This document shows, piece after piece, positions 1 through 11,392 of a stretch of DNA of 64,000 bases. The notes under the pieces were generated by a model. That model worked only from the letters and a program-made list of their open reading frames with translations. It searched no databases and was not told the DNA's origin. The translations under genes and the position numbers were made by a program. Source of the DNA: Neoarius graeffei (Eukaryota; Chordata; Actinopteri; Siluriformes; Ariidae); NCBI RefSeq assembly GCF_027579695.1, contig NC_083582.1, forward strand, positions 29,590,464-29,654,463, written 5' to 3'. How positions within the stretch are numbered: the first letter of the stretch is position 1; the number at the start of each line of letters is the position of its first letter.

Positions 1-611
1 TCTTCAAGAGAACGGATGTTGTGTTCTGTGGCTTCCTGGAATGTATTATTTTTCTTACAAACTTTTTTCTTGCAAAAGAAACTGGAAGAATATCTATTTG
101 TAATGACTGTTTAGCTGTTAAAAGTGACAACAGGAACTTGTTTCATGGATGGTCTATAAAATTAAATGTAACTACCTATAATAAAAAATACAGCATGTTT
201 TTGTTGTTATTTTGTTCTGTTTTAATAAATTAAAGTTGTAATTGTTGGCAAATTTCTGTGTGTAACGATGTCAGCTATTCGCCGTTCAGAAACATGGCAG
301 ACCCAGGGTATGATCACATATGAGCTTTGTGAGCAGTTTTGCACATTTCAGCTTTACTGTTTTCTAGCTCACTCATCCTTTTTGGCTACACATCTTTACA
401 GGGATATACACACATTTTCAGCAGTGATTACATTAATATTTGGGGCTCAAGTGTGTCATGCCAATCATTAGACCTGTAGCTTGTCCCAACAAACACCAAC
501 CTACCACTACAGATTCCCTCTAAACCATGCCTCCAATTGCTACACTGTGGTACTGTATAAGAAGAATAAAGCACTTCAGGATGTGCTGTTATAGGAAAAT
601 GATCAAGTATG
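1..611. other. Intergenic, nothing recognised
   Basis: AT-rich sequence upstream of the first hAT element. Short open frames exist on both strands but none resembles a known family and none has splice or codon support. No promoter, RNA gene or terminal repeat was recognised. Confidence 0.5.
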
Positions 612-1444
612 GTGTGGACCACGGGTGACTGCTCTAAGACAATGAGGGAGGCTCAGCCTCCTCTAAAAATGACGAACATCGTGTAGGATGAATTGCGCTA
701 GGCTTATGTTATAGCCGACCTTATAACATTGCTATTTCAGATCCAGAATCATAGAAATATATGTGCTCAACCCAACTACAGTGCGAAATCATTCCGTTAT
801 AACTTTCCCCAGTTCGCCTAATGTGTGCATGAGTTTTTCCCCCTCGACAGCGCGATGCAGCCCAGCCTCAGTGGACTTCAATGGCATTTGGGAGCTATGC
901 GCTTTCAATCTCAAAATGCAAGACGATTATTGGACAAATACTGCGAAAACGCCCGCCCACGGAGTCTCACGGACTCCCAGCCTCAGTGGACTTCAATGGC
1001 ATTTGGGAGCTATGCGCTTTTCAATCTCAAAATGCAAGACGGTTATTGGACAAATACTGCAAAAATGCCCACCCACGGACTCCGAGCCTCACAGTGGGAG
1101 GGACATGGCAGTTTCCGCGAGGAGACTGGTGATTGGTGAAAGCGGCCGGATATTTTCTTTGATTGACAGCTCGTTTCAAATATAGACAGGCAGCGGTGAA
1201 TTTCAGTTCAGTCCCATGCGGATTCGCAAGTGCTGTGGTGTATTGTAAGGGATCGGCTTACATTTCGATTTCATTCATTACATACGGTTTCTACCAGCTT
1301 TTTTAGTTTGTATATATTTTCATTGTAAATAAAGTGTAAATATAGTGTTGAGTTTGCTATTTTAGTTCCAGAAATTTCGTTTATTTGAGTGACTGAACTT
1401 GAACTTGAGGGGGCTAGTCAGCTAGCAAGAAAGCTGCACATGGA

Positions 1445-1632
1445 TGCCAAGCATTGCTGATTTAATTTTGGCGAAGCCATTTGCCAGTCTTCCTTTCGAG
1501 GAAAAAATTTAAATTAAAGAGCAGGGTAGACCAACGCCTCAAATTGACTTGGTGAAAAAGGCAGGGAATAATACTCGTTCCTTTCAGCTCTCCTGGTACG
1601 AGAAAGTGAATTGGCTAACAGCAAGTGACCCA
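1445..1632 (+). pseudogene. hAT transposase N-terminal fragment
   Basis: A short coding relic inside the hAT element. Translation gives a stretch resembling the segment before and within the TTF-type zinc-finger region of ZMYM1-like hAT transposases. One in-frame TAA follows FEEKI. The remainder of the protein (zinc-binding cysteines, DDE/RNase H-like core, C-terminal dimerisation region) is absent; the frame stops at the SINE insertion and does not resume after it. It cannot encode a functional enzyme. Family assignment rests on a short match judged by eye. Confidence 0.5.
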
Positions 1633-1635
1633 CAT

Positions 1636-2013
1636 CTCATCTCATCTCATCATCTCTAGCCGCTTTATCCTTCTACAGGGTCGCAGGCAAGCTGGAGCCT
1701 ATCCCAGCTGACTACGGGCGAAAGGCGGGGTACACCCTGGACAAGTCGCCAGGTCATCACAGGGCTGACACATAGACACAGACAACCATTCACACTCACA
1801 TTCACACCTACGGTCAATTTAGAGTCACCAGTTAACCTAACCTGCATGTCTTTGGACTGTGGGGGAAACCGGAGCACCCGGAGGAAACCCACGCGGACAC
1901 GGGGAGAACATGCAAACTCCACACAGAAAGGCCCTCGCCGGCCCCGGGGCTCGAACCCAGGACCTTCTTGCTGTGAGGCGACAGCGCTAACCACTACACC
2001 ACCGTGCCGCCCC
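1636..2013 (-). repeat. tRNA-derived SINE (V-SINE-like), minus orientation
   Basis: Full-length copy. Read on the minus strand it starts GGGGCGGCACGGTGGTGTAGTGG (A-box region), then the B box GGTTCGAGCC, the long conserved core with GTTTGCATGTTCTCCCCGTG, and ends in a TCTCAT-type tail (GAGATGA on its own strand). The 11-bp target duplication GTGACCCACAT flanks it at 1625-1635 and 2014-2024. It lies inside the hAT element and is therefore younger. Short minus-strand open frames over it are chance frames of the SINE core. Confidence 0.9.
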
Positions 2014-2697
2014 GTGACCCACATCAACAACAGTAAATAGGCTACTTTAGTAATATGTCATGGATGGACCAAAAATATAGAATCTATTTAAAATGTTTAT
2101 ACTGAGTATATTATATTGGAATATATATTTCTCTGGATATGAATTAAACACAGCTACAATTTGGAAAACATTTTTAAACAAAAACACAGCCGAGAACATT
2201 TCACACTACAGACCTGGATTAAAAGTGAAGGGTTATCAAAATTGTCAATAAAACATTTCTCAGTCAAAATAAGTAAAATATAGGGAAAGTGTGTTTGAAT
2301 GAAATGTGTGGCACCCAGCTCTATGTTTGGCTCCCCAAGGTCAGTGCTTTTGCCTATTCCGGAACACTCTGCTGTTATTGCTGAGGTTCCTGACAAAGAG
2401 CTGCTTTCAATAATGATCAGTTTTTAAACAACATGCCACAATTTTAAAATATAAAATATTAAAATATACACCCCCACACACACACACACACCACCATCAT
2501 GTATATTGGACAGTAGGCTAATGGGCCAAAAGAACCTGTTATTTCACAGTTTGTGACGCTGCCAACAATCAGCCAGATCAGAGGCAAGAGTATGGGCAAA
2601 ATTGATGTGTTTTTTCTTTTTTCTTTTAAAATCTGGAAATATCGTAACCGACCAGCCTCCCCTGTTTGAAAGACTACCAGCCGCCACTGGTGTGGAC

Positions 2698-2835
2698 CAT
2701 TTGGCTGCTCATTCTTGTTGTGTCCCCCCCCCCAATAACAGCATGCCCAATATTTTATTCCTTATGAATAAATAATCTGCATATTTTTACTGATGAATTG
2801 CTTTAGTCACTTTATAAGGCCATGTGAAACCTGCA

Positions 2836-2928
<93 letters not shown>

Positions 2929-3290
2929 ATTGGGGCTTTCACTCCTCTCTTGCTCTTCAAATGGCAAGTACAAAGGCTATTGCATAATGTCACTGATAAG
3001 CTGGCATGGTGTAAATGCCAGGCAATGTTTCTGCATTCATACTGCTGAGCTAATCAGCATTATGACTAAAGCACCTTTATCTGCACTAAGCTGCTGCTTC
3101 TTTCTCTCACTGATCTCACTGTCTACACTGTGATTACAATTATTTATCCCTGAATTTATAGACTCACACCTATCTACCCTCTAATTTGTGAGAATTCCAA
3201 CAATCATGAAGGATTTTATTAAATCTCAGACAAAAATCTATGATCATTATCCCCACAATTAGCCATTAGTCTTTAGCAACCCTTAGCTAT
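2698..3290. repeat. Compound microsatellite (TG)n(GA)n in otherwise plain sequence
   Basis: A (TG)n tract runs from about 2837 to 2886 and passes directly into (GA)n to about 2926. The rest of the interval shows no recognisable feature. The cysteine/valine and arginine/glutamate open frames across it are products of the dinucleotide repeats. Confidence 0.9.
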
Positions 3291-3292
3291 TT

Positions 3293-3600
3293 AGAGGGTG
3301 GCACGGTGGTGCAGTGGTTAGCACTGTTACCTAACAGCAATAAAGTTCTGAGTTTGAGCCCAATGTGGTATTTCTCTGTGGAGTTTGCATGTTCTTCCCG
3401 TGTCTGTCTGGGTTTCCTCCAGGTGCTACAGTCCAAATACATGCGGTTAGGTTAATTGACGACTCTAAATTGCCCATAGGTGTGACTGGTTAAGAGGAGA
3501 AAACCTCTGTAATAATTCCGTAGAAGGCAATGGGAAATCACTAGTGTAATTATCCCTAGAAACTCTGATGGAAGTCAGAGTGGCCACGTCACTGTAGTGA
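3293..3600 (+). repeat. Diverged tRNA-derived SINE with a different 3' end
   Basis: A tRNA-like head (GGCACGGTGGTGCAGTGGTT, degenerate B box GAGTTTGAGCCC) and the shared core (GGAGTTTGCATGTTCTTCCCG) are followed, after CCCATAGGTGTGACTGG, by a segment not seen in the GATGA-tailed copies: TTCCGTAGAAGGCAATGGG, then GTGGCCACGTCA. A (GA)n tract (3603-3630) and (ATTC)n (about 3659-3685) follow. Several core indels make this an old copy. Confidence 0.7.
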
Positions 3601-3689
3601 CATGAGAGAGAGAGAGAGAGAGAGAGAGATTCAGAACTTTGCATACTGTTTCACATGCTCATTCATTCATTCATTCATTCATTCAGCTA

Positions 3690-4325
3690 ATTATATGCCC
3701 ATGTTACACTGCATAAAATAATGCAGAAAGAGGTCAAGAGCTTCAGTTAATATTAACATCACAATTTGGAAAATCTTCAGTGGTCCAGTTTGGATGAATC
3801 TCTGTTCTTGGCTGACAGGAGTGGAACCTGATGTGGTCTTCTGCTGTTGTAGCTCGTCCACCTCAAAATTTGGCACATTGTGCATTCTGGATGCTTTTCT
3901 GTTCACCACAGTTAATGCTTATTTGAGTTACCATAAACTTCCTGTCACCTCAAACTAGTTTGATTATTCTCCTCTGATCTCTGTCAAAAACAAGGAGTCT
4001 CTGCCCAGAGACCTGCTGCTCAGTGGATTTTATTTTTCTTTCCCCCCCTCATCATGCTGTTTAAACTCTAGAGACTATTGTATGTGAAAATCACAAACTA
4101 GCCCATCTGGCACCAACAACTATGTCACTGTCACAGTCACTGAGATCACACTTTCCTCATCCACATGTTGGAAGCTCTTGACCTGCATGATTTTGTGCAC
4201 TGTGCTGCTGTCACATAATTGTAATTGTGACAATTGTGACAAATTGTGACAATTGTGACAAATAATTGTGATAATTCAATAACTGCATGAAGAAGCAGAT
4301 GTACAGCTGTTCCTATTAAAATAGC
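3690..4325 (-). mobile_element. Internally deleted Tc1/mariner relic (same family as 4858-5404)
   Basis: Shares blocks with the better-preserved element at 4858-5404: TTCTTGGCTGACAGGAGTGG, GATGCTTTTCTGTTCACCA, AAACTCTAGAGACT, CCATCTGGCACCAA and AGAAGCAGATGTACAGC near the right end. These are antisense pieces of a Tc1-like transposase gene, including the helix-turn-helix segment. Terminal repeats are barely recognisable and a (GACAATTGT)-type repeat has grown near 4225-4262. No coding capacity remains. Confidence 0.6.
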
Positions 4326-4449
4326 AGATTAGTGTATTTGTTACTGTCAACTCTTTTAATATTGTTTAAAATGGATTTATTAAAAGAACCACTAAAACAA
4401 TTCAAAAATACTGTTTCCTTTATTTTCCCAGAGTGCAGACTGTAATGTC

Positions 4450-4502
4450 TTGCAGCCACAATCTTGCAGTGCGTGCGTGTGTGTGTGTGTGTGTGTGTGT
4501 TA
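4450..4502. repeat. (GT)n microsatellite
   Basis: A GT-rich tract with the purest run at about 4477-4501. It is followed by AT-rich sequence (4503-4857) in which I see nothing else. Confidence 0.85.
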
Positions 4503-4857
4503 TTATTATAATACACATATAGTGTATTATAATCAGTGTAATAATTGCAGATTTTCTTCTCACCATCATAGTGGTAGTTTATAATAATGTTATAGTTGAC
4601 ATATAGCACAGATGAGCAGTGCAGATCTCACTCAGTGCCATGAGCCATTACCAATGTCATTACAGTGCTTTATTATATCATGCCACTGGAAACTAGCTAG
4701 CCACTTTATGTTTCATAATTATACAAATGCTTAATCATTTACAGAACAACTCAATTTTCATTTATTATAAATCAAATATTTAAAATTTGATAAAGCTGAA
4801 GTTTGAAAAGACTAAAATTATTCAGCTTTAAAATGTTAGTTATGTATTATCAAGCTA

Positions 4858-5404
4858 CACTCACCGGACACTTTAAAAGGAACTTGTTGTTGATTCTAAG
4901 ATTCCTGTTCTTGGCTGCAGGAGTGGAACCCTTCTGCTGTTGCATGCTGTGATGCTTTTCTGTTCACCATGATTGTAAAGAGTTGCTCTGAGTTACTATA
5001 TCCTTCCTGGCAGCTCGAACCAATCTGTCCATTTCCCTCTGACCTCTGTTTTCAACAAGAAAACACACACAGAACTGTCACTCACAATGTTTTTTTGTTG
5101 TGTTTTGTTTTGTTTTTCACACCATTCTGTGTAAACTCTAGAGACTGTTGTGTGTGAAAACCCCAGGAGATCAGCAGTTTCTGAAATACTCAACGCAGTC
5201 CATCTGGCACCAAAACCCATGCCACAGTGAAAGTCACAGAGATCACAATTTTTCCCATTCTGATGTTCGAAGTGAACATTAACTGAAGCTCTTGATTTCT
5301 ATCTGCATTATTTTATGCATTGTGCTGTTGTCAATGGATTGGCTGATTAGATAACTGCATAAAACAGCAAGTGGATTTGTTTTCCTAATAAAGTGGCTGG
5401 TGAG
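4858..5404 (-). mobile_element. Internally deleted Tc1/mariner element with TA target site
   Basis: TA dinucleotides flank the element (4856-4857 and 5405-5406). The left end CACTCACCGGACACTTTAAAA and right end AATAAAGTGGCTGGTGAG are inverted copies. On the minus strand 5220-5100 still encodes the first helix-turn-helix of a Tc1-type transposase (ETADLLGFSHTTVSRVYTEW). The catalytic DDE part is deleted, so it is a short non-autonomous derivative of about 547 bp. A diverged sister is at 3690-4325. Confidence 0.8.
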
Positions 5405-5481
5405 TATAAATGTGCTCATTTTAAGATGTTGTCTGTCTTATATGGCCATTGTACCATATAATCTAAGCTGAATGATAAATA

Positions 5482-7107
5482 CAGTGGTGCTTGAAAGTTT
5501 GTGAACCCTTTAGAATTTTCTATATTTCTGCATAAATATGACCTAAAACATCATCAGATTTTCACACAAGTCCTAAAAGTAGCTAAAGAGAACCCAGTTA
5601 AACAAATGAGACAAAAATATTATACTTGGTTATTTATTTATTTATTTATTTATTGAGGAAAGTGATCCAATATTACATATCTGTGAGTGGCAAAAGTACG
5701 TATGTGAACCTCTAGGATTAGCAGTTAATTTGAAGGTGAAATTAGAGTCAGGTGTTTTCAATCAATGGGATGACAATCAGGTGTGAGTGGGCACCCTGTT
5801 TTATTTAAAGAACAAGGATCTGTCAAAGTCTGATCTTCACAACACATGTTTGTGGAAGTGTATCATGGCATGAACAAAGGAGATTTCTGAGGACCTCAGA
5901 AAAAGTGTTGTTGATGCTCATCAGGCTGGAAAAGGTTACAAAAACATCTCTAAAGAGTTTGGACTCTATTAATCCACAGTCAGACAGATTGTGTACAAAT
6001 GGAGGAAATTCAAGACCATTGTTACCCTCCCCAGGAGAGGTCAACCAACAAAGATCACTCCAAGAGCAAGGCGTGTAATAGTCGGCGAGGTCAGAAAGGA
6101 CCCCAGGGTAACTTCTAAGCAACTGAAGGCCTCTTTCACAGTGGCTAATGTTAATGTTCATGAATCCACCATCAGGAGAACACTGAACAACAATGGTGTG
6201 CATGGCAGGGTTGCAAAGAGAAAGCCACTGCTCTCCAAAAATAACATTGCTGCTCATCTGCAGTTTGCTAAAGATCATGTGGACAAGCCAGAAGGCTATT
6301 GGAAAAATGTTTTGTGGACGGATGAGACCAAAATAGAACTTTTTGGTTTAAATGAGAAGCAGTATGTTTGGAGAAAGGAAAACACTGCATTCCAGCATAA
6401 GAACCTTATCCCATCTGTGAAACATGGTGGTGGTAGTATCATGGTTTGGGCCTGTTTTGCTGCATCTGGGCCAGGACGGCTTGCCATCATTGATAGAATG
6501 ATGAATTCTGAATTATACCAACAAATTCTAAAGGAAAATGTCAGGACATCTGTCCATGAACTGAATCTCAAGAGAAGGTGGGTCATGCAGCAAGACAATG
6601 ACCCTAAGCACACAAGTCGTTCTACCAAAGAATGGTTAAAGAAGAATTAAGTTAATGTTTTGGAATGGCCAAGTCAAAGTCCTGACCTTAATCCAATGGA
6701 AATGTTGTGGAAGGACCTGAAGCGAGCAGTTCATGTGAGGAAACCCACAAACATCCCAGAGTTGAAGCTGTTCTGTATGGAAGAATGGGCTAAAATTCCT
6801 CCAAGCCGGTGTGCAGGACTGATCAACAGTTACCGCAAACGTTTAGTTGCAGTTATTGCTGCACAAGGGGGTCACAACAGATATTGAAAGCAAAGGTTCA
6901 CATACTTTTACCACTCACAGATATGTAATATTGGATCATTTTCCTCAATAAATAAATGGCCAAGTATAATATTTTTGTCTCATTTGTTTAACTGGGTTCT
7001 CTTTATCTACTTTTAGGACTTGTGGGAAAATCTGATGATGTTTTAGGTCATATTTATGCAGAAATATAGAAAATTCTAAAGGGTTCACAAACTTTCAAGC
7101 ACCACTG
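5482..7107 (+). mobile_element. Tc1-like transposon, copy 1 (plus), TA-flanked with long TIRs
   Basis: A 1626-bp element between TA sites (5480-5481, 7108-7109). Both ends carry the same long inverted repeat beginning CAGTGGTGCTTGAAAGTTTG and extending for well over 150 bp; the left TIR has an extra (TTTA)n run near 5631-5654. The interior holds one transposase gene with three in-frame stops. A second copy in opposite orientation lies at 27772-29384. It is upstream of the arhgap22 first exon. Confidence 0.93.
5865..6887 (+). pseudogene. Tc1-type transposase pseudogene, copy 1
   Basis: 340 codons, the usual Tc1 transposase length, with no frameshift. The N-terminal paired HTH region is followed by the DDE core: WTDETKIELFG holds the first catalytic Asp, QQDNDPKHTSRS the second, and WPSQSPDLNPMEMLW the third acidic region. 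In-frame stops occur at codon 3 (TGA), at the TAA in the GLY*STVR segment, and at 6648-6650 (TAA, where the minus-strand copy has AAA). The codon-3 TGA is shared with the other copy. The long open stretch 5991-6650 is the middle of this gene. Known role: cut-and-paste transposition at TA. Confidence 0.92.
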
Positions 7108-7109
7108 TA

Positions 7110-8250
7110 GATATTTAAAAAAAAAGTGTTGTTTAACAAAAATTAACATTTAACATGAAGTTTTCTGTAAGGGGTTGTTTATTTAATGGTTATAAAAGGA
7201 GTCTCCAGTGTCAGCATATTGTAACAGTCAGTAAATTTTCCACCATGGGAAAGTATACAGGACAGAGACTTTGCCCCTTCTAGTTACTTCGTAACATGTC
7301 ACACTATGTTTTTTGTTTGTTTTGGGTTTTTTTTGTTTGTTTGTTTGTTTGTTTGTTTGTTTGTTTTATTAACATCAAATACAGAAAAAAGAGAGATTGG
7401 TGTGAGAGTGACTGTATGTATCTGCTTTATTTTCCTAACAGCACACCTTCTTGTATTTCATTCCTTACATAACGACTGGCTGGATGGACACCTGTGTTGC
7501 ACAGCCTTAATCACGTGATGTTGGCTCGCTTAACAGTCAGCACCACAAAACACAAACCTTTCCAGGTTACCATGGTAACTAGCCACTACCTGTGGCTATA
7601 TCAAAACTGCAAAGTAGCATAATAAATACTGTAATATGTCCATGTAGTATGACATCTTATGGCAACTCATAGTGATATGGTAATATTTTAAATGTAAACT
7701 GTAAAACCATGACACTCATCTTTCTGCATTTTATTCAGGATATTGTACATGTATTTGGTTAATTTGATTCCTCTGAAATTTGCTCTAAAATTCTGGCTCA
7801 TTTGGAAGGAAACACAAACTGACAAGGGTGAGAATGCTGAAGGAGCCATTATTGCTCTCTCATTTCTTTTACCTCCTCCCCCATCTGGCCTAAAAGAGGA
7901 GCAGCTGTTCTCCATACGGTTGATCCAATTGCACCAGCAGACCAAGAGCTATTATACGACCATCCTGGAGGTGGTCTTCTGATATTTTTGGAAATGATTA
8001 AAAAAAAAGAGGCTATAGAAGGTGAAGGGGATTGTCATCCCTAAATGTTGAGATTGTCATCCCTAAATGTTGTAATGAATCTGTGATCTAACCAATTTAG
8101 TGATGGAGGAGAAATGGGATGAGAAAAAGGAAGGTCTGATGATTGGTGGAGATTTGTTGTGAAAGAGAGAGAAGAGACAGAAGAAAGGGGAAAATCAAGA
8201 GAGCTGGAGCAGAAGAGAAAAAAGGGAAGAACAAGAGGAGATCCCTAGAG
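7110..8250. other. Upstream flank: (TTTG)n and a diverged repeat, no gene
   Basis: 7160-7290 resembles 40540-40650 (shared GAAGTTTTCTGTAAGG and GGAGTCTCCAGTGTCA), so it is a dispersed repeat of unknown class. A (TTTG)n tract lies at about 7333-7364. An open frame at 7743-7982 ends in a hydrophilic peptide with SYYTTILEVV but has no family match by eye and no partner exon. 7983-8250 is purine-rich with nothing else recognised. Confidence 0.5.
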
Positions 8251-8439
8251 AGCAAACCAAGCTGAGCTCACATGCCTGTGGCCTATTAAACATCAAGCCT
8301 ATTGTTGTATACTACGCACACACACACACACATATTGAGTGGTCAGTGAAGAGAGGCTTGATGAATAATGCACCAAAGGGTGGGTGTGGAGTGCTTATGA
8401 GGGTGTGTGTAAGTGTGCGTGTAAGCGTGTGTGTGAGGG

Positions 8440-8615
8440 ATCCCTCCCCCGCCTCACTATGAGGTCAGCAGGAGAACGACGGTGTTGGGGAAGAAAACGC
8501 AAAACCGGGTGAACGAACAGAGGGAGCTGCAGCAGAGAAGGAAGAAGGGAGAGAGAGAGAGAGAGAGAGAGAGCTAGAGGAAGAATATGCTGAGCAGGGA
8601 GTGAGAGCTGCAGTG
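8440..8615 (+). promoter_or_regulatory. arhgap22: Presumed 5' UTR / promoter-proximal region of arhgap22
   Basis: This stretch directly precedes the first coding exon. It has a few CpG dinucleotides (AACGACGG, AAACGC, ACCGGG) in otherwise CpG-poor surroundings and a pure (GA)n tract at about 8539-8573, and it stays open in the exon frame. No TATA box or initiator can be assigned, so the transcription start is unknown. The role is inferred from position only. Confidence 0.4.
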
Positions 8616-8658
8616 ATGACGGCTATGCTGAGTCCAAAGATCAAGCAGACCAGGAGAG
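8616..8658 (+). CDS. arhgap22: ARHGAP22-like RhoGAP, coding exon 1
   Basis: Encodes MTAMLSPKIKQTRR plus the first base of the next codon. A donor GT follows at 8659 (GAGAG|GTACAG). MLSPKIKQTRR corresponds closely to the annotated N-terminus of mammalian ARHGAP22, and the split codon joins exon 2 as Ala followed by RSKSMVMGE, which also fits that protein. Two in-frame starts exist: ATG 8616, and ATG 8625, which matches the usual mammalian start; the frame stays open upstream. ARHGAP22 is a cytoplasmic, membrane-recruited GAP that switches off Rac1 in cell shape and migration control. The RhoGAP domain is outside the window. Intron 1 is 11,854 bp, phase 1. Confidence 0.87.
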
Positions 8659-8659
8659 G

Positions 8660-9331
8660 TACAGCATGCTTCCGTTTCTCATTTCACTCACACACACCTT
8701 TCTGCATCTCCACTTCAGCTTGCATCATTTAATCACACGGAGCTGCCCTGCTGATGATCAAATCCTGTTCTGTCCAACTCGGCTCATGTTGCTTTGATCA
8801 ATCTGTGCTCTTGTCATTATGTTATTTAACACTGGATTTATGTGCTGATGACATTATTTGTGCTCTCATACCTGCATGCAGTACATTCAATCTCATATCA
8901 GCAGACTGCTTATTTAGTCCTGATTAATATGTGTTCTGTGTTATCAGATAATAGGATGTAGAGAGATCTGACATCTGCAATTAAGGCTAATATGTATGAT
9001 ATGGTGAATATAGCATTAAACGATGATGATTATGTACAAGCTTATTGTAATGTCAATGGGAATAAAATAAATATATGTCTTGCTCATTTTGGATCAGTTT
9101 GAACATGACGAACATCAATCCTCCATCAAATACTCTGCTACAAATGATCACATTCACATTTTTTAAAGCGGAAATAATAACGTACATCTTGTAAATTTCA
9201 TAAAGAATAAGTAGGAAAGAAAAAGGAACAAGCCTTAGTTTAGAATGTACTCGCCTCAGTTTCATTATGTGGTAGTTGACCATGAATACACAGTCGAGGT
9301 TACACCTCTTAACAGCTGAGCACATCCCTCC

Positions 9332-9399
<68 letters not shown>

Positions 9400-10694
9400 T
9401 GTCTTTATTACCCATCAGCAGCACAGTTTCTGGTAAACGTACTGGAAAATACAGTGCAAGCTGTGCAGGTGATCCATATATGGAATATGGATGACACTGA
9501 ATTTTACATACAAAGACTAAAAAAGCATACATACAAAGTCCAACATGCATATCTGAAATAAGGTGGTTCAATTCATCACCTAAGAAATGATTATAAACAC
9601 AAAATGTTCTGTATTACTGCTGATGCATGAGGCAAAGCGTTAAACCAATCACCTTTTTATGTTACTGCATGCTAGTTGTTTAAATGGAGGAAGCTAAGCT
9701 CTAACTCCAGATTTAGATATAATGATTAATATTAAAGCATTGGAACTTTCCAGAAGAAAGAACCAAACCTTCCAAACAACAGTAATTCCATAGCAACAGT
9801 ATATTTAAGGAATAATTTCTAATAACACCATCTGCTACAGACAGATTAGCAAATTATGCTTGATCACATGCTTAAAGATAATGCCCTAATTATGATTACA
9901 AAGAGAAAAATGGGAGTATTTTTACTGTAATTCTGATTGTGTGCTGCTGTGTGCTAAAAGGGATTTTTTTTTTTTTTACAAACCGCATCTTAGAAACACC
10001 CACGACAGACGGGGAAGGTATGAATCATCACACCAAGAAGTCTCCAACATGAAATGCTGCGTTAGGCTTGCACGCTGACTCCCAAACTGGCTCAAAAAAA
10101 AAAAAAAAACTACATTTACCTCACACACACATTATATATATGTCAATCTGTATTGTGCAACAGTTGTAAGTTTCTTACATCTGCTTTAGAAATAGGAAAA
10201 TACACACATCAGCAAAACCTGCACATAAATCAAGCCACAAATAACACATCATCTGCTTATATTCCAAGTTTTTACTCATTAAATGAATAAAACACCCTGG
10301 ATGAACATTTGCACAATCTTGCCACAAGATGACTAGCATTAGTGGACAAACAGATCCATAAATTCCAGAAAAAAGTCAGTAACTTAAAAGAGCATTAGGT
10401 CATAAAAAAATGACTGAAGTAAGTTCAGTCTTCAATTTTTTAGCAGGCCAAATGGACAGGATTTATATACAGTGCAATATATACAATGCGTCAATTGGCC
10501 AAATCTATGTAGTTCAGTAAATATTATACTGAGTGCACAGACATGGCTGCATATTATAGAGATTCATAAATAAATTACATGAATTAATTCAGTCCATAAT
10601 CATCGCCGCAACTGTTTGGCAATGTACTAAATCCTGAACTCAAACTGCCTAAACAGTACTTATATTCACGTACTGAAGCGAAGAGCAGGCTACA

Positions 10695-10749
<55 letters not shown>

Positions 10750-11390
10750 ATGAAATTACAATCAGCAATGCATCTGCTTCATTGATTTTTTAGGCTGTTG
10801 TCTGGTTTCCTCAAACTGTATCTGTGCACAAGACAGAAGAAACATGACTTACGAGAAATATCAACACATAATATGTTAAAAGGCGTTTAATTCCCAGACA
10901 ATTTATTTTTAAATATTCTCAGTAAATGCTTAAATGATACTTGTGCAATGTCCAGGTTTCTATCAAAGCCATTGCTTTCTGAGTCACATGAATTAGAGTT
11001 ATGGAGCAAGTTAAAAAAAAAAAAGATTTTCTTTTAGAAAGCCACACATGCATTGATCGACTGTCTAAAGCCCAGAGGCAACAAGCACACTGTGTGCAAG
11101 ATTGATTTCCATAAATTATACATGATGAGTCTGTTCTCAGAGCCCCTGTGGTTCAGGTGAGTGCAGCCTTTCAATGTTCATAACTGCAACAATTCAGTTC
11201 TCATTTTCTCCATTAACTATCATATATAGATATGTCTCCTTTAATTGATCATTCTATGGTCATTTCTTAAATATCTATATAACAAATAGAGTGATGATGA
11301 TATATCAGTATGACAGGACATCATAGTAAGAAAATATGAAATAGATTTAGAACTGTTAAAACCTTAACATTATGCGACACTGATTTTATA
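8660..11390. other. Intron 1, 5' part: no gene, two (CA)n microsatellites
   Basis: Mostly AT-rich intron. (CA)n tracts lie at about 9337-9396 and 10697-10747; poly(T) and poly(A) runs occur near 9965, 10094 and 11012. No terminal repeats, coding relics or conserved noncoding block could be identified by eye. The cysteine/valine open frame across 9340-9396 is a product of the CA repeat. Confidence 0.6.
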
Positions 11391-11392
11391 TA

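Larger units (their letters stand above)
612..2697 (+). mobile_element. Decayed hAT DNA transposon (8-bp TSD), carrying a nested SINE
   Basis: An 8-bp duplication GTGTGGAC flanks the element (612-619 and 2690-2697), the length hAT transposases produce. The right end reads inward as CAGTGGCGGCTGGTAG; the left end (from 620) is a diverged version, CACGGGTGACTG. Between about 1445 and 1632 the + strand encodes a decayed peptide (ADLILAKPFASLPFEE, then GRPTPQIDLVKKAG and SWYEKVNWLTAS) that I read as the TTF/BED-like zinc-finger N-terminus found in hAT-Ac transposases and ZMYM1-like proteins. An in-frame stop lies in it, and the frame ends at the nested SINE. No catalytic domain follows, so the copy is non-autonomous. 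A roughly 115-bp segment is tandemly duplicated near 862-1090. Confidence 0.7.

Noticed and set aside
1636-2013. A and B box sequences suggesting tRNA genes
   Set aside because: They are heads of SINEs with target duplications and long non-tRNA bodies; no cloverleaf with an acceptor stem was found.
7743-7982. 79-codon plus-strand frame upstream of arhgap22, considered as an extra exon
   Set aside because: No recognisable domain, no convincing splice pair, and ARHGAP22 does not need an exon here.
9053-9571. 172-codon antisense frame with a (CV)n tract
   Set aside because: Carried by a (CA)n microsatellite.
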